This document shows positions 1-7,235 of a stretch of DNA of 8,514 bases, one piece after another; positions within the stretch are counted from its first letter, which is position 1, and each line of letters starts with the position of its first letter. The position numbers and the translations under genes were made by a program. The notes under the pieces are model-generated. The model was not told where the DNA came from. It was given only the letters and a program-made list of their open reading frames with translations, and ran no database searches. This DNA is from Rikenellaceae bacterium (GTDB lineage: Bacteria > Bacteroidota > Bacteroidia > Bacteroidales > Rikenellaceae): contig JAITVB010000033.1 of the NCBI GenBank assembly GCA_031286025.1, forward strand, positions 1 to 8,514, read 5' to 3'.

Positions 1-166
1 CCTGTGCGGAGAGAGCTTTTGCAAAATAAGCGTACACTTCATGGGCTTCTTGACCAAGCACGAGCGCATGGTGGGCATAAGCGGCCGTGCCCTTGAGTCC
101 GTAGGTTAAGAGCTCTTGCAGAGACAGCACATCTTCGCCAAGCAATTCTTTCCGCACGGAAATAGC
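1..166 (-). pseudogene. hcp: Internal fragment of hybrid-cluster protein (hydroxylamine reductase), fused downstream of truncated hisF
   Basis: Read on the minus strand in the frame whose codons start at 166, 163 and so on, this stretch stays open to the window edge. It encodes about 54 residues including [17 protein letters not shown] and [11 protein letters not shown], then [10 protein letters not shown]. This matches the conserved region around residues 150-195 of Hcp (E. coli has LYGLKGAAAYMEHAHVLG there). Hcp is a cytoplasmic Fe-S/O cluster enzyme that reduces nitric oxide or hydroxylamine. Only an internal piece is visible: there is no start codon, the N-terminal cysteine cluster is missing, and the rest may continue beyond position 1. 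It is out of frame with hisF. Its serine codons are TCT and TCC rather than the TCG favoured by its neighbours, although the sample is tiny. GC is about 53% by hand count. Family identification is from remembered sequences; the left limit of homology at the hisF junction is uncertain by about 10 nt. Confidence 0.8.
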
Positions 167-707
167 CGTTTTTTGTGCCGTCGTGATCCATCGAGGTGAA
201 GAGGATTTCGCCGGCGCCGCGTTCCTGCGCCTCGCGGGCCCAGGCAAAAAGTTCGCGGTCGGAGAACCGGGTTCCGCCGTGGGTGGTCACCGTCCAACGG
301 CCGTCGACACGACGGGCGTCGATGGCGACGACGACAAACTGGCTGCCGTATTTTTCAGCCAGATCGCTGATCAATTGAGGATTGCGAACCGCCGCACTAT
401 TGATGGAGACCTTATCGGCCCCGGCCCACAAGAGCGGAGCCGCGTCTTCGAGCGACGAAATACCCCCCCCCACTGTGAACGGGATATTCAGGTTTTCCGC
501 GATCCGTTTAACCAATTCTGAAAACGTTTTACGTCCTTCGAGCGTAGCGCTGATATCGAGAAAGACCAGTTCGTCGGCCCCTTCGTCCGAGTAGCGACGG
601 CCCAGTTCGACAGGGTCGCCGACGTTTTTCAATTCCAGAAAGTTGATCCCTTTGACCGTTTGGCCGTCCTTGATGTCGAGACAGGGACTGATCCGTTTGG
701 CAAGCAT
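39..707 (-). CDS. hisF: Imidazole glycerol phosphate synthase cyclase subunit HisF, C-terminally truncated by a junction
   Basis: HisF uses ammonia from HisH to turn PRFAR into imidazoleglycerol phosphate and AICAR. The 222-residue frame starts with the canonical [15 protein letters not shown]. It shows catalytic Asp11, DELVFLDI, the phosphate-binding FTVGGG (77-82), [22 protein letters not shown] and MDHDGTKNG with the second catalytic Asp176. After about residue 181 the similarity stops. The remaining roughly 40 residues (YFRAERIAW onward, rich in Arg and Cys) are an out-of-frame reading of the hcp fragment. A normal HisF is about 250 residues, so strands 7-8 of the barrel, including the second phosphate loop (the ASGGAG region), are missing. 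The product is very unlikely to fold or work. The start lies 10 nt after the hisA stop, without a clear Shine-Dalgarno. Genuine HisF coding sequence spans roughly 164-707. Confidence 0.9.
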   Translation of the reverse strand: MLAKRISPCLDIKDGQTVKGINFLELKNVGDPVELGRRYSDEGADELVFLDISATLEGRKTFSELVKRIAENLNIPFTVGGGISSLEDAAPLLWAGADKVSINSAAVRNPQLISDLAEKYGSQFVVVAIDARRVDGRWTVTTHGGTRFSDRELFAWAREAQERGAGEILFTSMDHDGTKNGYFRAERIAWRRCAVSARALNLRTQGHGRLCPPCARAWSRSP

Positions 708-717
708 TTTTTCGGGA

Positions 718-1449
718 TTAGATCGGTTGGCGTACTAAGGCTTTTAGTTTTTCGAGGGTGATGCGCCCTTCGTAAATAGCTTTGCCGACGATGACGCTTC
801 GCAGCCCCAGGTCGTTCAATTTCAGGATGTCGTCGGCCGACGAGATGCCGCCGCTGACAATGATCCCGACTGTGGGGTAGCGTGCCTGCAGGCGGGTGTA
901 GAGGTCGAACGAGGGGCCTTCGAGCATCCCGTCCTTTGAAATATCCGTGCAGACCACCCGGCACAGTCCGTAGGGCAGAAAACGGTCGATCAGCGCTTCG
1001 ATCGTCAAGCCAGAATCTTCCAACCAACCGTGGGTCGCCACCTTACCGTCCTTTAAATCAGCACCAAGGACGATTCTTTCAGGACCGAATTTCTCGAACC
1101 AACCGTTGAGCAATTCCGGATGGGTGACCGCCACGCTGCCGCAAATGGCCCGTGTCGCCCCAACGGCGAAAACGGTGTCAAGAGCCGTTTCATCCTTGAT
1201 TCCGCCACCCCATTGCACGCTGAGCGACGTGTTTTTCGCAATGCGTTCCAACACAGGCAGATTTACCGGACGCGACGCTTTTGCCCCATCCAGGTCCACC
1301 AGATGCAACCGCCGGACGCCGATCGCCTCGTAGCCGCGGGCCACTTCCAACGGATCGTCGGCATAGGTCGTCCGCCGATCGTAATCGCCCTGCGTCAACC
1401 GCACACACTTGCCCCCGATCAGGTCGATGGCCGGAATGATCTCGATCAT
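718..1449 (-). CDS. hisA: Phosphoribosylformimino-AICAR phosphate isomerase HisA
   Basis: HisA is a cytoplasmic (beta/alpha)8-barrel that isomerises ProFAR to PRFAR, the substrate of HisH-HisF. The 243-residue product has the usual family length. It opens with [18 protein letters not shown], where Asp9 is the first catalytic aspartate. It continues with LHLVDLDGA (49-57), the phosphate loop WGGGI (80-84), GADLKDGKV with the probable second catalytic Asp131, TDISKDGML (168-176) and the second phosphate loop SGGISS (199-204). The frame is open much further upstream, to 1806, but that extension lies inside hisH and does not resemble HisA. The ATG at 1449 sits in an ATGA overlap with the hisH TGA, which supports this start and implies translational coupling. 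It looks complete and functional. Confidence 0.96.
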   Translation of the reverse strand: MIEIIPAIDLIGGKCVRLTQGDYDRRTTYADDPLEVARGYEAIGVRRLHLVDLDGAKASRPVNLPVLERIAKNTSLSVQWGGGIKDETALDTVFAVGATRAICGSVAVTHPELLNGWFEKFGPERIVLGADLKDGKVATHGWLEDSGLTIEALIDRFLPYGLCRVVCTDISKDGMLEGPSFDLYTRLQARYPTVGIIVSGGISSADDILKLNDLGLRSVIVGKAIYEGRITLEKLKALVRQPI

Positions 1450-2030
1450 AATTCCAAAAAATTCTTTAAAATCGTTTCGCCCGTCATGCCGCTCTTCTCG
1501 GGATGGAATTGCACGCCGAAAAAGTTTTTCGCCCCCAACGCGCTGCTGAAATCGGTTCCGTAAGGAGTCACGGCAAGCGTATTTTTCCCGAGATCGACAG
1601 CGTAGGAGTGGACAAAATAAACGCAACTTTCTTCGGCAATCCCTTTGAACAGCGGCGACTGCAGCCTCGCGAACGTATTCCACCCCATGTGCGGGATTTT
1701 CAGACCGGAAGCCTGCTTGATCTTCCGCACTTCGTGTGAAAAAATACCGAGGCATGCCGTGTCGGCCTCCTCGGAGTGTTTGCACAGCAGTTGCATCCCG
1801 AGGCAAATGCCGAGTGTGGGGACGGTGAGCGAACGGATCACGTCGCCCAACCCTCGCTCGCGCAACTTTTCCATCGCGTTGCGCGCTTCCCCCACTCCAG
1901 GCAACAGCACCCGGTCGGCGGCAGCAATTTCGCGGGGATCGCCGCTCAATCGGTACTCAACCCCGAGCCGCCGGAAAGCGTTGGCCACCGAACGAAGGTT
2001 GCCGGTATCGTAGTCGATAATGGTTATCAT
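1446..2030 (-). CDS. hisH: Imidazole glycerol phosphate synthase glutamine amidotransferase subunit HisH
   Basis: HisH hydrolyses glutamine and channels ammonia to HisF in the IGP synthase heterodimer. The 194-residue protein begins MITIIDYDTGNLRSV, as HisH proteins do, and carries LLPGVGEARNAM (42-53). Its class I glutaminase triad is visible: Cys76 in GICLGMQLL, His176 in VQFHPEKS, and Glu178. HMGWN (114-118) and YFVHSY (138-143) are further family motifs. The gene starts in an ATGA overlap with the hisB stop and ends in an ATGA overlap with the hisA start. It appears intact, although its partner HisF in this window is truncated. That would leave HisH without a working cyclase if the junction is real. 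Confidence 0.96.
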   Translation of the reverse strand: MITIIDYDTGNLRSVANAFRRLGVEYRLSGDPREIAAADRVLLPGVGEARNAMEKLRERGLGDVIRSLTVPTLGICLGMQLLCKHSEEADTACLGIFSHEVRKIKQASGLKIPHMGWNTFARLQSPLFKGIAEESCVYFVHSYAVDLGKNTLAVTPYGTDFSSALGAKNFFGVQFHPEKSGMTGETILKNFLEL

Positions 2031-3160
2031 AAGGTCCCCTTGCTGCTAGGTAGCGCGAGATTCATCGGGTTACGCGCAATGGCCATCCGCAGAGAGCGGG
2101 CAAAGGCTTTAAAAACAGCCTCGGCCTTGTGATGCTCGTTGTCGCCCATAGCGCGGATGTGCAGGTTGCATCGAGCGGCCTCCGCAAAACTTTTGAAAAA
2201 GTGGCGGAACATTTCGGTCGGCATATCGCCCACCCGCTCGCGGGTAAAAGCGACTTCCCACAGGAAATCGATCCGGCCGCCGAAATCGAGCAGCACCGTA
2301 GCTTCACTCTCATCCATCGGCAGTGAAAAACCGTAACGGCCGATCCCCAGTTTTGATCCCAGGGCCTGTCGAAACACCTCGCCTAAAACAATCGCTACGT
2401 CTTCGACCGTGTGGTGTTCATCGACATGGAGGTCGCCGCAGGCCTTCAGATCGATCGACACGCCGGCGTGATGCACAATCTGCTCAAGCATGTGGTCGAA
2501 GAAGCATAACCCCGTGGAAATGTAGTTCTTTCCCCTTCCGTCGAGGTCAAGGGTGAGTGTAATATCCGTTTCGCGCGTCTTCCGGGCGACAGTCGCCACG
2601 CGGGCGCCGCAGCGCAGGAAAGCATAGATCTTCCACCAGTCGTCGGTCACCAACGCGCAGTCGGCTTCCAGGCCGGCCTCGTGCAACATCTGCCGCCCTT
2701 TTTCTTCGGGTTGGATCAGGACGCCTTTGGCACCGAGGTTTTTCGCCATCCGGATGTCGGTCAGGCGGTCACCGACCACGAACGAGCCTGGCAGATCATA
2801 CGTGTCCGAAAAATATTCGGTCAACATCGCTGTCCCGGGCTTCCGGGTAGGTTTGTTTTCCTCGGGCAGCGAGGGATCGATGTGGATCGCGCCAAACACA
2901 ATTCCCTCGCCCTTAAGCGTTTCAAGCATCTTGTTTTGCACGGGCCAAAACGTTTCTTCCGGGAACGAGGAGGTCCCCAATCCATCCTGATTGGTGACCA
3001 TCACCAATTTGTAGTCCAACCGTGCAATCTGCGTCATCGCCCCGATGGCACCCGGCACGAAAGTCAGTTTTTCAAGGCGGTCGACCTGAAAATCCGTGGG
3101 CGGTTCGATGATCAACGTCCCGTCGCGGTCGATGAACAGTATTTTTTGTTTGGCTTCCAT
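2027..3160 (-). CDS. hisB: Bifunctional histidinol-phosphatase / imidazoleglycerol-phosphate dehydratase HisB
   Basis: This is a two-domain histidine enzyme of 377 residues. Residues 1-170 are a HAD-type histidinol-phosphate phosphatase with nucleophile motif DRDGT (Asp11, Asp13), MVTNQDG (54-60), the RKP lysine region (106-108) and GDRLTD (130-135). Residues from about 188 to the end are the dehydratase, with its di-metal histidine motifs FFDHMLEQIVHH (220-231), DLHVDEHHTVED (243-254) and NEHHKAEA (341-348). The loop at 92-108 lacks the Cys/His zinc ligands present in E. coli HisB and reads PEENKPTRKP instead, as I recall for Bacteroidetes homologues. The start is 3 nt after the hisC stop, and the end overlaps hisH by ATGA. 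Both active sites look intact. Confidence 0.96.
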   Translation of the reverse strand: MEAKQKILFIDRDGTLIIEPPTDFQVDRLEKLTFVPGAIGAMTQIARLDYKLVMVTNQDGLGTSSFPEETFWPVQNKMLETLKGEGIVFGAIHIDPSLPEENKPTRKPGTAMLTEYFSDTYDLPGSFVVGDRLTDIRMAKNLGAKGVLIQPEEKGRQMLHEAGLEADCALVTDDWWKIYAFLRCGARVATVARKTRETDITLTLDLDGRGKNYISTGLCFFDHMLEQIVHHAGVSIDLKACGDLHVDEHHTVEDVAIVLGEVFRQALGSKLGIGRYGFSLPMDESEATVLLDFGGRIDFLWEVAFTRERVGDMPTEMFRHFFKSFAEAARCNLHIRAMGDNEHHKAEAVFKAFARSLRMAIARNPMNLALPSSKGTL

Positions 3161-3163
3161 GTG

Positions 3164-4192
3164 TCACATCGTTTTAAGCAACGCCAACATTTTTTGATTT
3201 TCGGCCGGAGTGCCGACGGTGATTCGCAGGCAGCCTTCGCACCCGGCGATCCGCGAACGGTCGCGCACGATCACCCCTTCGGCGATCAGCGCGTTGTAGA
3301 CTTTTCGGGGGGCGTCGACCCGTATCAACATAAAATTGGCGTCCGCCGGGAACACTTTTCGGATGACCGACAATTTAGCCAGTTCTTCAAGCGCTTTTTT
3401 GCGCTCGGCCACCAATTCGGCTACCTGAGCGGCCACGGTTTCGGGCCGGGCCAGATGTTCCATCACCAGTTTCTGGGTGATGCAGTTGATATTGTAGGGG
3501 TATTTCACTTTGCCCATCACGTCGACGACCGCCGGCTGCGCAAAAGCCAGTCCGAGGCGCAGGCCCGCCAGTCCCCACGCTTTCGAGAGGGTCTGTAGGA
3601 CGACGAGGTTGGGGTATGTTTTGAGCACAGGCAGAAATCCGGCCTCGCCGGCAAAGTCGATGTAGGCTTCGTCGATCACGACGATGCCGGGAAACCGGAC
3701 AAGGATCTTTTCGATTTCGTTCCGGTCCAACAGGTTGGCCGATGGATTGTTGGGCGAGCAGAGCCACACGAGCCGCGTGTTTTCGTCCGTCGCGGCCAAC
3801 ACGTTTTCGGCGTTAACCGAAAAGTCGGCGCCGAGCAGCACTTCGCGAAATTCGACGTCGTTGGTCGCAGCGGCCACTTTATACATTCCATAGGTTGGCG
3901 TGATCGACACGGCATTGTGAATACGCGGCTCGCAAAACATTCTGTAAACCAGATCAATCGGCTCGTCGCTCCCGTTGCCGATAAAGACTTGCGCGGGATC
4001 GACGCCTTTTAGGCGGGCGATGCGTTGCCTAAGCTCCTTTTGATGGGGGTCGGGGTAGCGGTTGAAGCCGTTTTCATACGGGTTCTCGTTGGCGTCGAGA
4101 TAGATGCCGATGTCGCCTTGGTACTCGTCGCGGGCAGTCGAGTACGGGGCCATCCGCCGAATGTTTTCCCTCAAAAGGTCTTTGATTTCCAT
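3164..4192 (-). CDS. hisC: Histidinol-phosphate aminotransferase HisC
   Basis: HisC is a PLP enzyme that transfers an amino group from glutamate to imidazole acetol phosphate, giving histidinol phosphate. From the ATG at 4192 it has 342 residues, typical of the family. Visible motifs are YLDANENPY (31-39), NRYPDPHQ (44-51), FIGNGSDE (70-77), CSPNNPSA (145-152), the cofactor-binding VVIDEAYIDF (171-180, Asp174 and Tyr177), and TLSKAWGLAGLRLG with Schiff-base Lys204 and Arg212. CLRITVG near the end carries the substrate-carboxylate Arg323. An in-frame ATG ten codons upstream (4222) is possible. I prefer 4192 because MEIKDLLRENIRRM is the usual HisC beginning and the candidate -7 promoter box lies between the two ATGs. 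It is the first gene of this operon segment and diverges from mutS. Confidence 0.95.
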   Translation of the reverse strand: MEIKDLLRENIRRMAPYSTARDEYQGDIGIYLDANENPYENGFNRYPDPHQKELRQRIARLKGVDPAQVFIGNGSDEPIDLVYRMFCEPRIHNAVSITPTYGMYKVAAATNDVEFREVLLGADFSVNAENVLAATDENTRLVWLCSPNNPSANLLDRNEIEKILVRFPGIVVIDEAYIDFAGEAGFLPVLKTYPNLVVLQTLSKAWGLAGLRLGLAFAQPAVVDVMGKVKYPYNINCITQKLVMEHLARPETVAAQVAELVAERKKALEELAKLSVIRKVFPADANFMLIRVDAPRKVYNALIAEGVIVRDRSRIAGCEGCLRITVGTPAENQKMLALLKTM

Positions 4193-4202
4193 TACTTGCC
4201 GA

Positions 4203-4217
4203 AATTTTGACAAAATT
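4203..4217. repeat. 15-bp palindrome overlapping the candidate hisC promoter
   Basis: Arms AATTTTG and CAAAATT are perfect reverse complements separated by a single A. The element lies immediately upstream of hisC and overlaps the -7 box, so it could be an operator. It is AT-rich and could also be chance. Confidence 0.4.
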
Positions 4218-4218
4218 A
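4211..4218 (-). promoter_or_regulatory. Candidate -7 box (TAnnTTTG) of the his operon promoter
   Basis: On the minus strand this reads TAATTTTG, an exact match to the Bacteroidetes TAnnTTTG element. It would place the transcript start about 12-14 nt before the hisC ATG at 4192. I see no good TTTG -33 element at the expected 19-21 nt spacing, so the call is tentative. The box forms half of a 15-bp palindrome (4203-4217). Confidence 0.4.
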
Positions 4219-4281
4219 GCAATTATCCCGATGCCGCCCTACAGGGTGTTTAATTTTAGTACAAAATCTTTGGAAAATCGC

Positions 4282-4289
4282 TATATTTG
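4282..4289 (+). promoter_or_regulatory. Candidate -7 box, distal promoter toward mutS
   Basis: TATATTTG matches TAnnTTTG exactly on the plus strand, inside the 12-mer TCGCTATATTTG, which recurs at 4351-4362. No clear -33 element is seen at the right distance. Transcription from it would read toward mutS with a leader of more than 220 nt. Confidence 0.35.
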
Positions 4290-4354
4290 CGTGAGATAGG
4301 ATGCGGTTCAGCGATCTTGGAAGGCAAGCTTTCACGATTGCGCTTATCTTTCGC

Positions 4355-4362
4355 TATATTTG
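4355..4362 (+). promoter_or_regulatory. Candidate -7 box, proximal mutS promoter
   Basis: This is a second TATATTTG, an exact match to the Bacteroidetes -7 consensus. A TTTC at 4330-4333 lies 21 nt upstream and could serve as an imperfect -33 element. Transcription would start near 4369, giving mutS a leader of about 155 nt that contains both stem-loops listed below. Confidence 0.45.
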
Positions 4363-4398
4363 GAGATTGAAAGCGCGTCCCCCTCACTCGAAACATTT

Positions 4399-4431
4399 GA
4401 CTGTGCTGTAAAAAGTGCCACAGCCACGGTC
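4399..4431 (+). promoter_or_regulatory. Imperfect stem-loop in the presumed mutS leader
   Basis: Positions 4399-4409 (GACTGTGCTGT) pair with 4420-4431 (ACAGCCACGGTC). This gives about 11 pairs with one G-U pair and one bulged C at 4424, around a 10-nt loop beginning with AAAAA. No T-run follows, so it is not an obvious terminator. Confidence 0.4.
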
Positions 4432-4471
4432 GCCGGGAAACAGTGGATGAATTCGATGCGGTTAAAGATTT

Positions 4472-4495
4472 TCCGGAAAACTTCGTTTTTCCGGA
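4472..4495 (+). promoter_or_regulatory. Perfect 9-bp stem-loop upstream of mutS
   Basis: Arms TCCGGAAAA (4472-4480) and TTTTCCGGA (4487-4495) are exact reverse complements around the 6-nt loop CTTCGT. The left arm also lies in the 12-bp palindrome TTTTCCGGAAAA (4469-4480). The structure ends 31 nt before the mutS GTG and has no T-run after it. It could act as a DNA operator or as an RNA structure that affects mutS translation. Confidence 0.55.
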
Positions 4496-4526
4496 CTGAT
4501 TCTATTGGAACGATAAAACAGCAGTT

Positions 4527-7235
4527 GTGAGCAAAGAGACAAAATACGTCGAAACCCCGCTGATGAAGCAATACTACGACATCAAAGCCCAACACCCCGA
4601 TGCCGTCCTGCTCTTCCGCGTGGGTGATTTTTATGAGACCTTCGGCGACGATGCAATCAGGGCAAGCCGCATTCTGGGGATTACGCTTACCCGGCGTGCA
4701 AACGGAGCTGCCTCTTATGTCGAGTTAGCCGGTTTCCCCTACCACGCTCTCGACACCTACCTGCCCAAGTTGGTCCGCGCCGGTGAGCGTGCCGCCATCT
4801 GCGAACAACTCGAAGACCCGAAGCTCACAAAAAAAATAGTCAAACGAGGCGTCACCGAACTCGTCACCCCCGGCGTGTCTTTTAATGACAACGTCCATAA
4901 CCACAAGGAAAACACATTCCTGTGTTCGGTCTGCTTCGCTCCCCAAATCACCGGCGTAGCTTTCCTCGACGTCACCACCGGCGAATTTCTCACCGCCGAA
5001 GGTGACGACATCTACGTCGACAAACTGATCTCGAACCTCGCCCCCAAGGAAATCGTCTATCAACGCGGACACGAAGGGCAGTTCAAGGCCGCTTTCGGGG
5101 TAAACCATTATACCTATCGCCTCGAAGAGTGGATGTTTTCGCCTACCCGTACCCGCGAAAAACTCCTCGCTCAACTGGGCGTCACCTCGCTCAAGGGCTA
5201 TGGCATCGACACGCTCGATGCCGCCGTCACCGCGGCCGGGGCGATCCTTTACTACCTCGATTTTACGGAACATCGCCAGACTAAGCATATTACCTCGATC
5301 TCGCGTATCGACGAAGACCGCTACGTGTGGATTGACAAATTCTCGATCCGCAACCTCGAACTTCTGGCCCCGAACCACCCCGAAGGAACGTCGTTTGTCG
5401 ACGTTCTCGACCGCACGGTTTCACCGATGGGCGCGCGGATGCTGCGCCGGTGGGTGTCATTGCCGCTGAAGGACGTCGTCCGGATCAATCGCCGCCTCGA
5501 CGTGGTGACGGCCCTCGCGAAAGCCGAGGACGAACGCGAAAAAATCGGATACCAACTGACGTTGGTAGGTGACCTGGAACGCATCGTGTCGAAAGTGGCT
5601 GTGATGCGGGTCACCCCACGTGAGGTGGTGCAGCTCAAAAACGCCCTTTACGCTATCGAACAGGTGCGCGAGGTGGTCGCCTCGATCGATAACCCGACCT
5701 TGCGCGAATGGGCCGGAGTGATCGACCTCTGCCTCGGTGTCCGCAGTAAGATCGAACGCGAAATTTTTCCCGATCCCTCGAACCAGATTCAAAAAGGGGG
5801 CGTCATCGCCGACGGCGTCGACCTCGAACTCGACGAACTCCGCCGCATCGCCACCCGCGGCAAGGATATCCTGGCAGAGATACAGGAATCGGAAAGCCGC
5901 CGGACGGGGATCACGTCGCTGAAAATCAGTTTTAACAATGTGTTCGGTTATTACATCGAGGTCCGCAACACGCACAAGGACAAGGTGCCGCCCGAATGGA
6001 TCCGCAAGCAAACCCTTGTTGGCGCGGAGCGCTATATTACAGCAGAGCTAAAGGAATATGAGGAAAAGATCCTCGGTGCGCAGGAAAAAATCCTTGCCGT
6101 CGAACAACGGCTTTTTGCGGCCCTGCTCGAAGAATTGACCGTGCAGGTGGCCGCCATCCAACGCGATGCGGCGATCCTGGCCCGGCTCGACTGTCTATTG
6201 TCGTTCGCCCGGGTGTCGCTCGAACGCGCCTACACACGTCCCACGGTGAACGACTGCAACGTGCTCGACATCAAAGACGGACGCCACCCCGTGATCGAAA
6301 CCGTCCTGCCTATTGGCGAGGTCTATGTTCCCAACGATGTTTACTTGGACGATAAAACGCAGCAGATCATGATGATCACCGGGCCCAATATGTCCGGTAA
6401 ATCGGCTCTGTTGCGCCAAACGGCACTCATCGTACTGATGGCCCAGATCGGCTGCTACGTCCCTGCTCTGGCCGCCGAAATCGGCATCGTCGACAAAATC
6501 TTCACCCGCGTCGGCGCATCGGACAACATCTCGCAGGGCGAGTCGACCTTTATGGTCGAAATGCTCGAATCGGCCAGCATCCTGAACAACGTGTCCGACC
6601 GCAGCCTGATCCTGCTCGATGAGATCGGCCGCGGCACCAGCACTTACGATGGCATCTCGATCGCCTGGGCCATGGTCGAATACATCCACAACCACCCGAG
6701 GGCCAAAGCCAAAACGTTGTTTGCCACCCACTACCACGAACTCAACGAAATGGAGGAACTTTTCGAACGGGTTAAAAACTACAATGTCTCGGTCAAGGAA
6801 GTCGAAAACAGCGTCGTCTTTCTCCGCAAACTCACCCGCGGCGGTACCGAACACTCGTTCGGGATTCACGTCGCCCGCATGGCCGGGATGCCTCCTTCGA
6901 TCGTCGCCCGCGCCGGCCAGATCCTTGCCGACCTTGAACGTGCCCACCGCGGTGCCGAACCCGAAACCACACAAGCCGACCGGGATCGCCGCAAAGCGGC
7001 CGGCGAACTCACTGGTCATAGGGGGGCAACACTCGAAGCAAAGCCCTCCAAAGGCACAAAAGCCGCTCCGGCCGCCACAGGCGCTTCTCCTGCCATGCAA
7101 CTCAGCATCTTTCAACTCGAAGACCCCGTCTTGAAACAAATCCGCGACGAGATCCGCGACCTCGACATAAATTCCCTGACCCCCCTCGAAGCCCTCAACA
7201 AACTCTCCGACATCAAGAAAATCACGGGGTTGTAG
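4527..7235 (+). CDS. mutS: DNA mismatch repair protein MutS
   Basis: MutS recognises mismatches as a dimer and recruits MutL in an ATP-dependent way. The 902-residue product has the full MutS1 plan. It has a mismatch-binding domain with the FxE motif (Phe35-Tyr-Glu37 in VGDFYETF), connector and lever domains, and a clamp region with [11 protein letters not shown]. The ATPase has Walker A GPNMSGKS (619-626, Lys625), Walker B LILLDE (694-699) followed by GRGTSTYDG, and [11 protein letters not shown] from 732. A Pro/Ala/Lys-rich linker (about 805-856) leads to a C-terminal tail with QLSIF (858-862), a plausible sliding-clamp-binding motif, and [16 protein letters not shown]. The start is GTG: an in-frame TGA at 4497 leaves no upstream ATG, and [15 protein letters not shown] aligns with other MutS N-termini. 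It stands alone, divergent from hisC and convergent with the DUF3078 gene. Confidence 0.97.
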   Translation: MSKETKYVETPLMKQYYDIKAQHPDAVLLFRVGDFYETFGDDAIRASRILGITLTRRANGAASYVELAGFPYHALDTYLPKLVRAGERAAICEQLEDPKLTKKIVKRGVTELVTPGVSFNDNVHNHKENTFLCSVCFAPQITGVAFLDVTTGEFLTAEGDDIYVDKLISNLAPKEIVYQRGHEGQFKAAFGVNHYTYRLEEWMFSPTRTREKLLAQLGVTSLKGYGIDTLDAAVTAAGAILYYLDFTEHRQTKHITSISRIDEDRYVWIDKFSIRNLELLAPNHPEGTSFVDVLDRTVSPMGARMLRRWVSLPLKDVVRINRRLDVVTALAKAEDEREKIGYQLTLVGDLERIVSKVAVMRVTPREVVQLKNALYAIEQVREVVASIDNPTLREWAGVIDLCLGVRSKIEREIFPDPSNQIQKGGVIADGVDLELDELRRIATRGKDILAEIQESESRRTGITSLKISFNNVFGYYIEVRNTHKDKVPPEWIRKQTLVGAERYITAELKEYEEKILGAQEKILAVEQRLFAALLEELTVQVAAIQRDAAILARLDCLLSFARVSLERAYTRPTVNDCNVLDIKDGRHPVIETVLPIGEVYVPNDVYLDDKTQQIMMITGPNMSGKSALLRQTALIVLMAQIGCYVPALAAEIGIVDKIFTRVGASDNISQGESTFMVEMLESASILNNVSDRSLILLDEIGRGTSTYDGISIAWAMVEYIHNHPRAKAKTLFATHYHELNEMEELFERVKNYNVSVKEVENSVVFLRKLTRGGTEHSFGIHVARMAGMPPSIVARAGQILADLERAHRGAEPETTQADRDRRKAAGELTGHRGATLEAKPSKGTKAAPAATGASPAMQLSIFQLEDPVLKQIRDEIRDLDINSLTPLEALNKLSDIKKITGL

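Noticed and set aside
39..164. A new C-terminal domain on HisF
   Set aside because: The odd Arg/Cys-rich tail is explained fully by the alternative frame encoding Hcp, so it is a read-through of a junction rather than an evolved domain.
1450..1806. N-terminal extension of the hisA frame
   Set aside because: It overlaps hisH in another frame and does not resemble HisA. The ATGA overlap at 1446-1449 gives the natural start.
2681..3598. 305-codon open frame on the plus strand
   Set aside because: It lies entirely antisense to hisB and hisC, whose motifs are unambiguous. The translation is rich in His, Phe and Arg without recognisable domains. It arises from the codon bias of the real genes.
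4301..4411. 36-codon ORF in the hisC-mutS intergenic region, just after a TATATTTG box
   Set aside because: There is no ribosome-binding site beyond a weak AGATAGG and no recognisable protein. It is short enough to occur by chance. Its two His codons are on the wrong strand for a his leader peptide.
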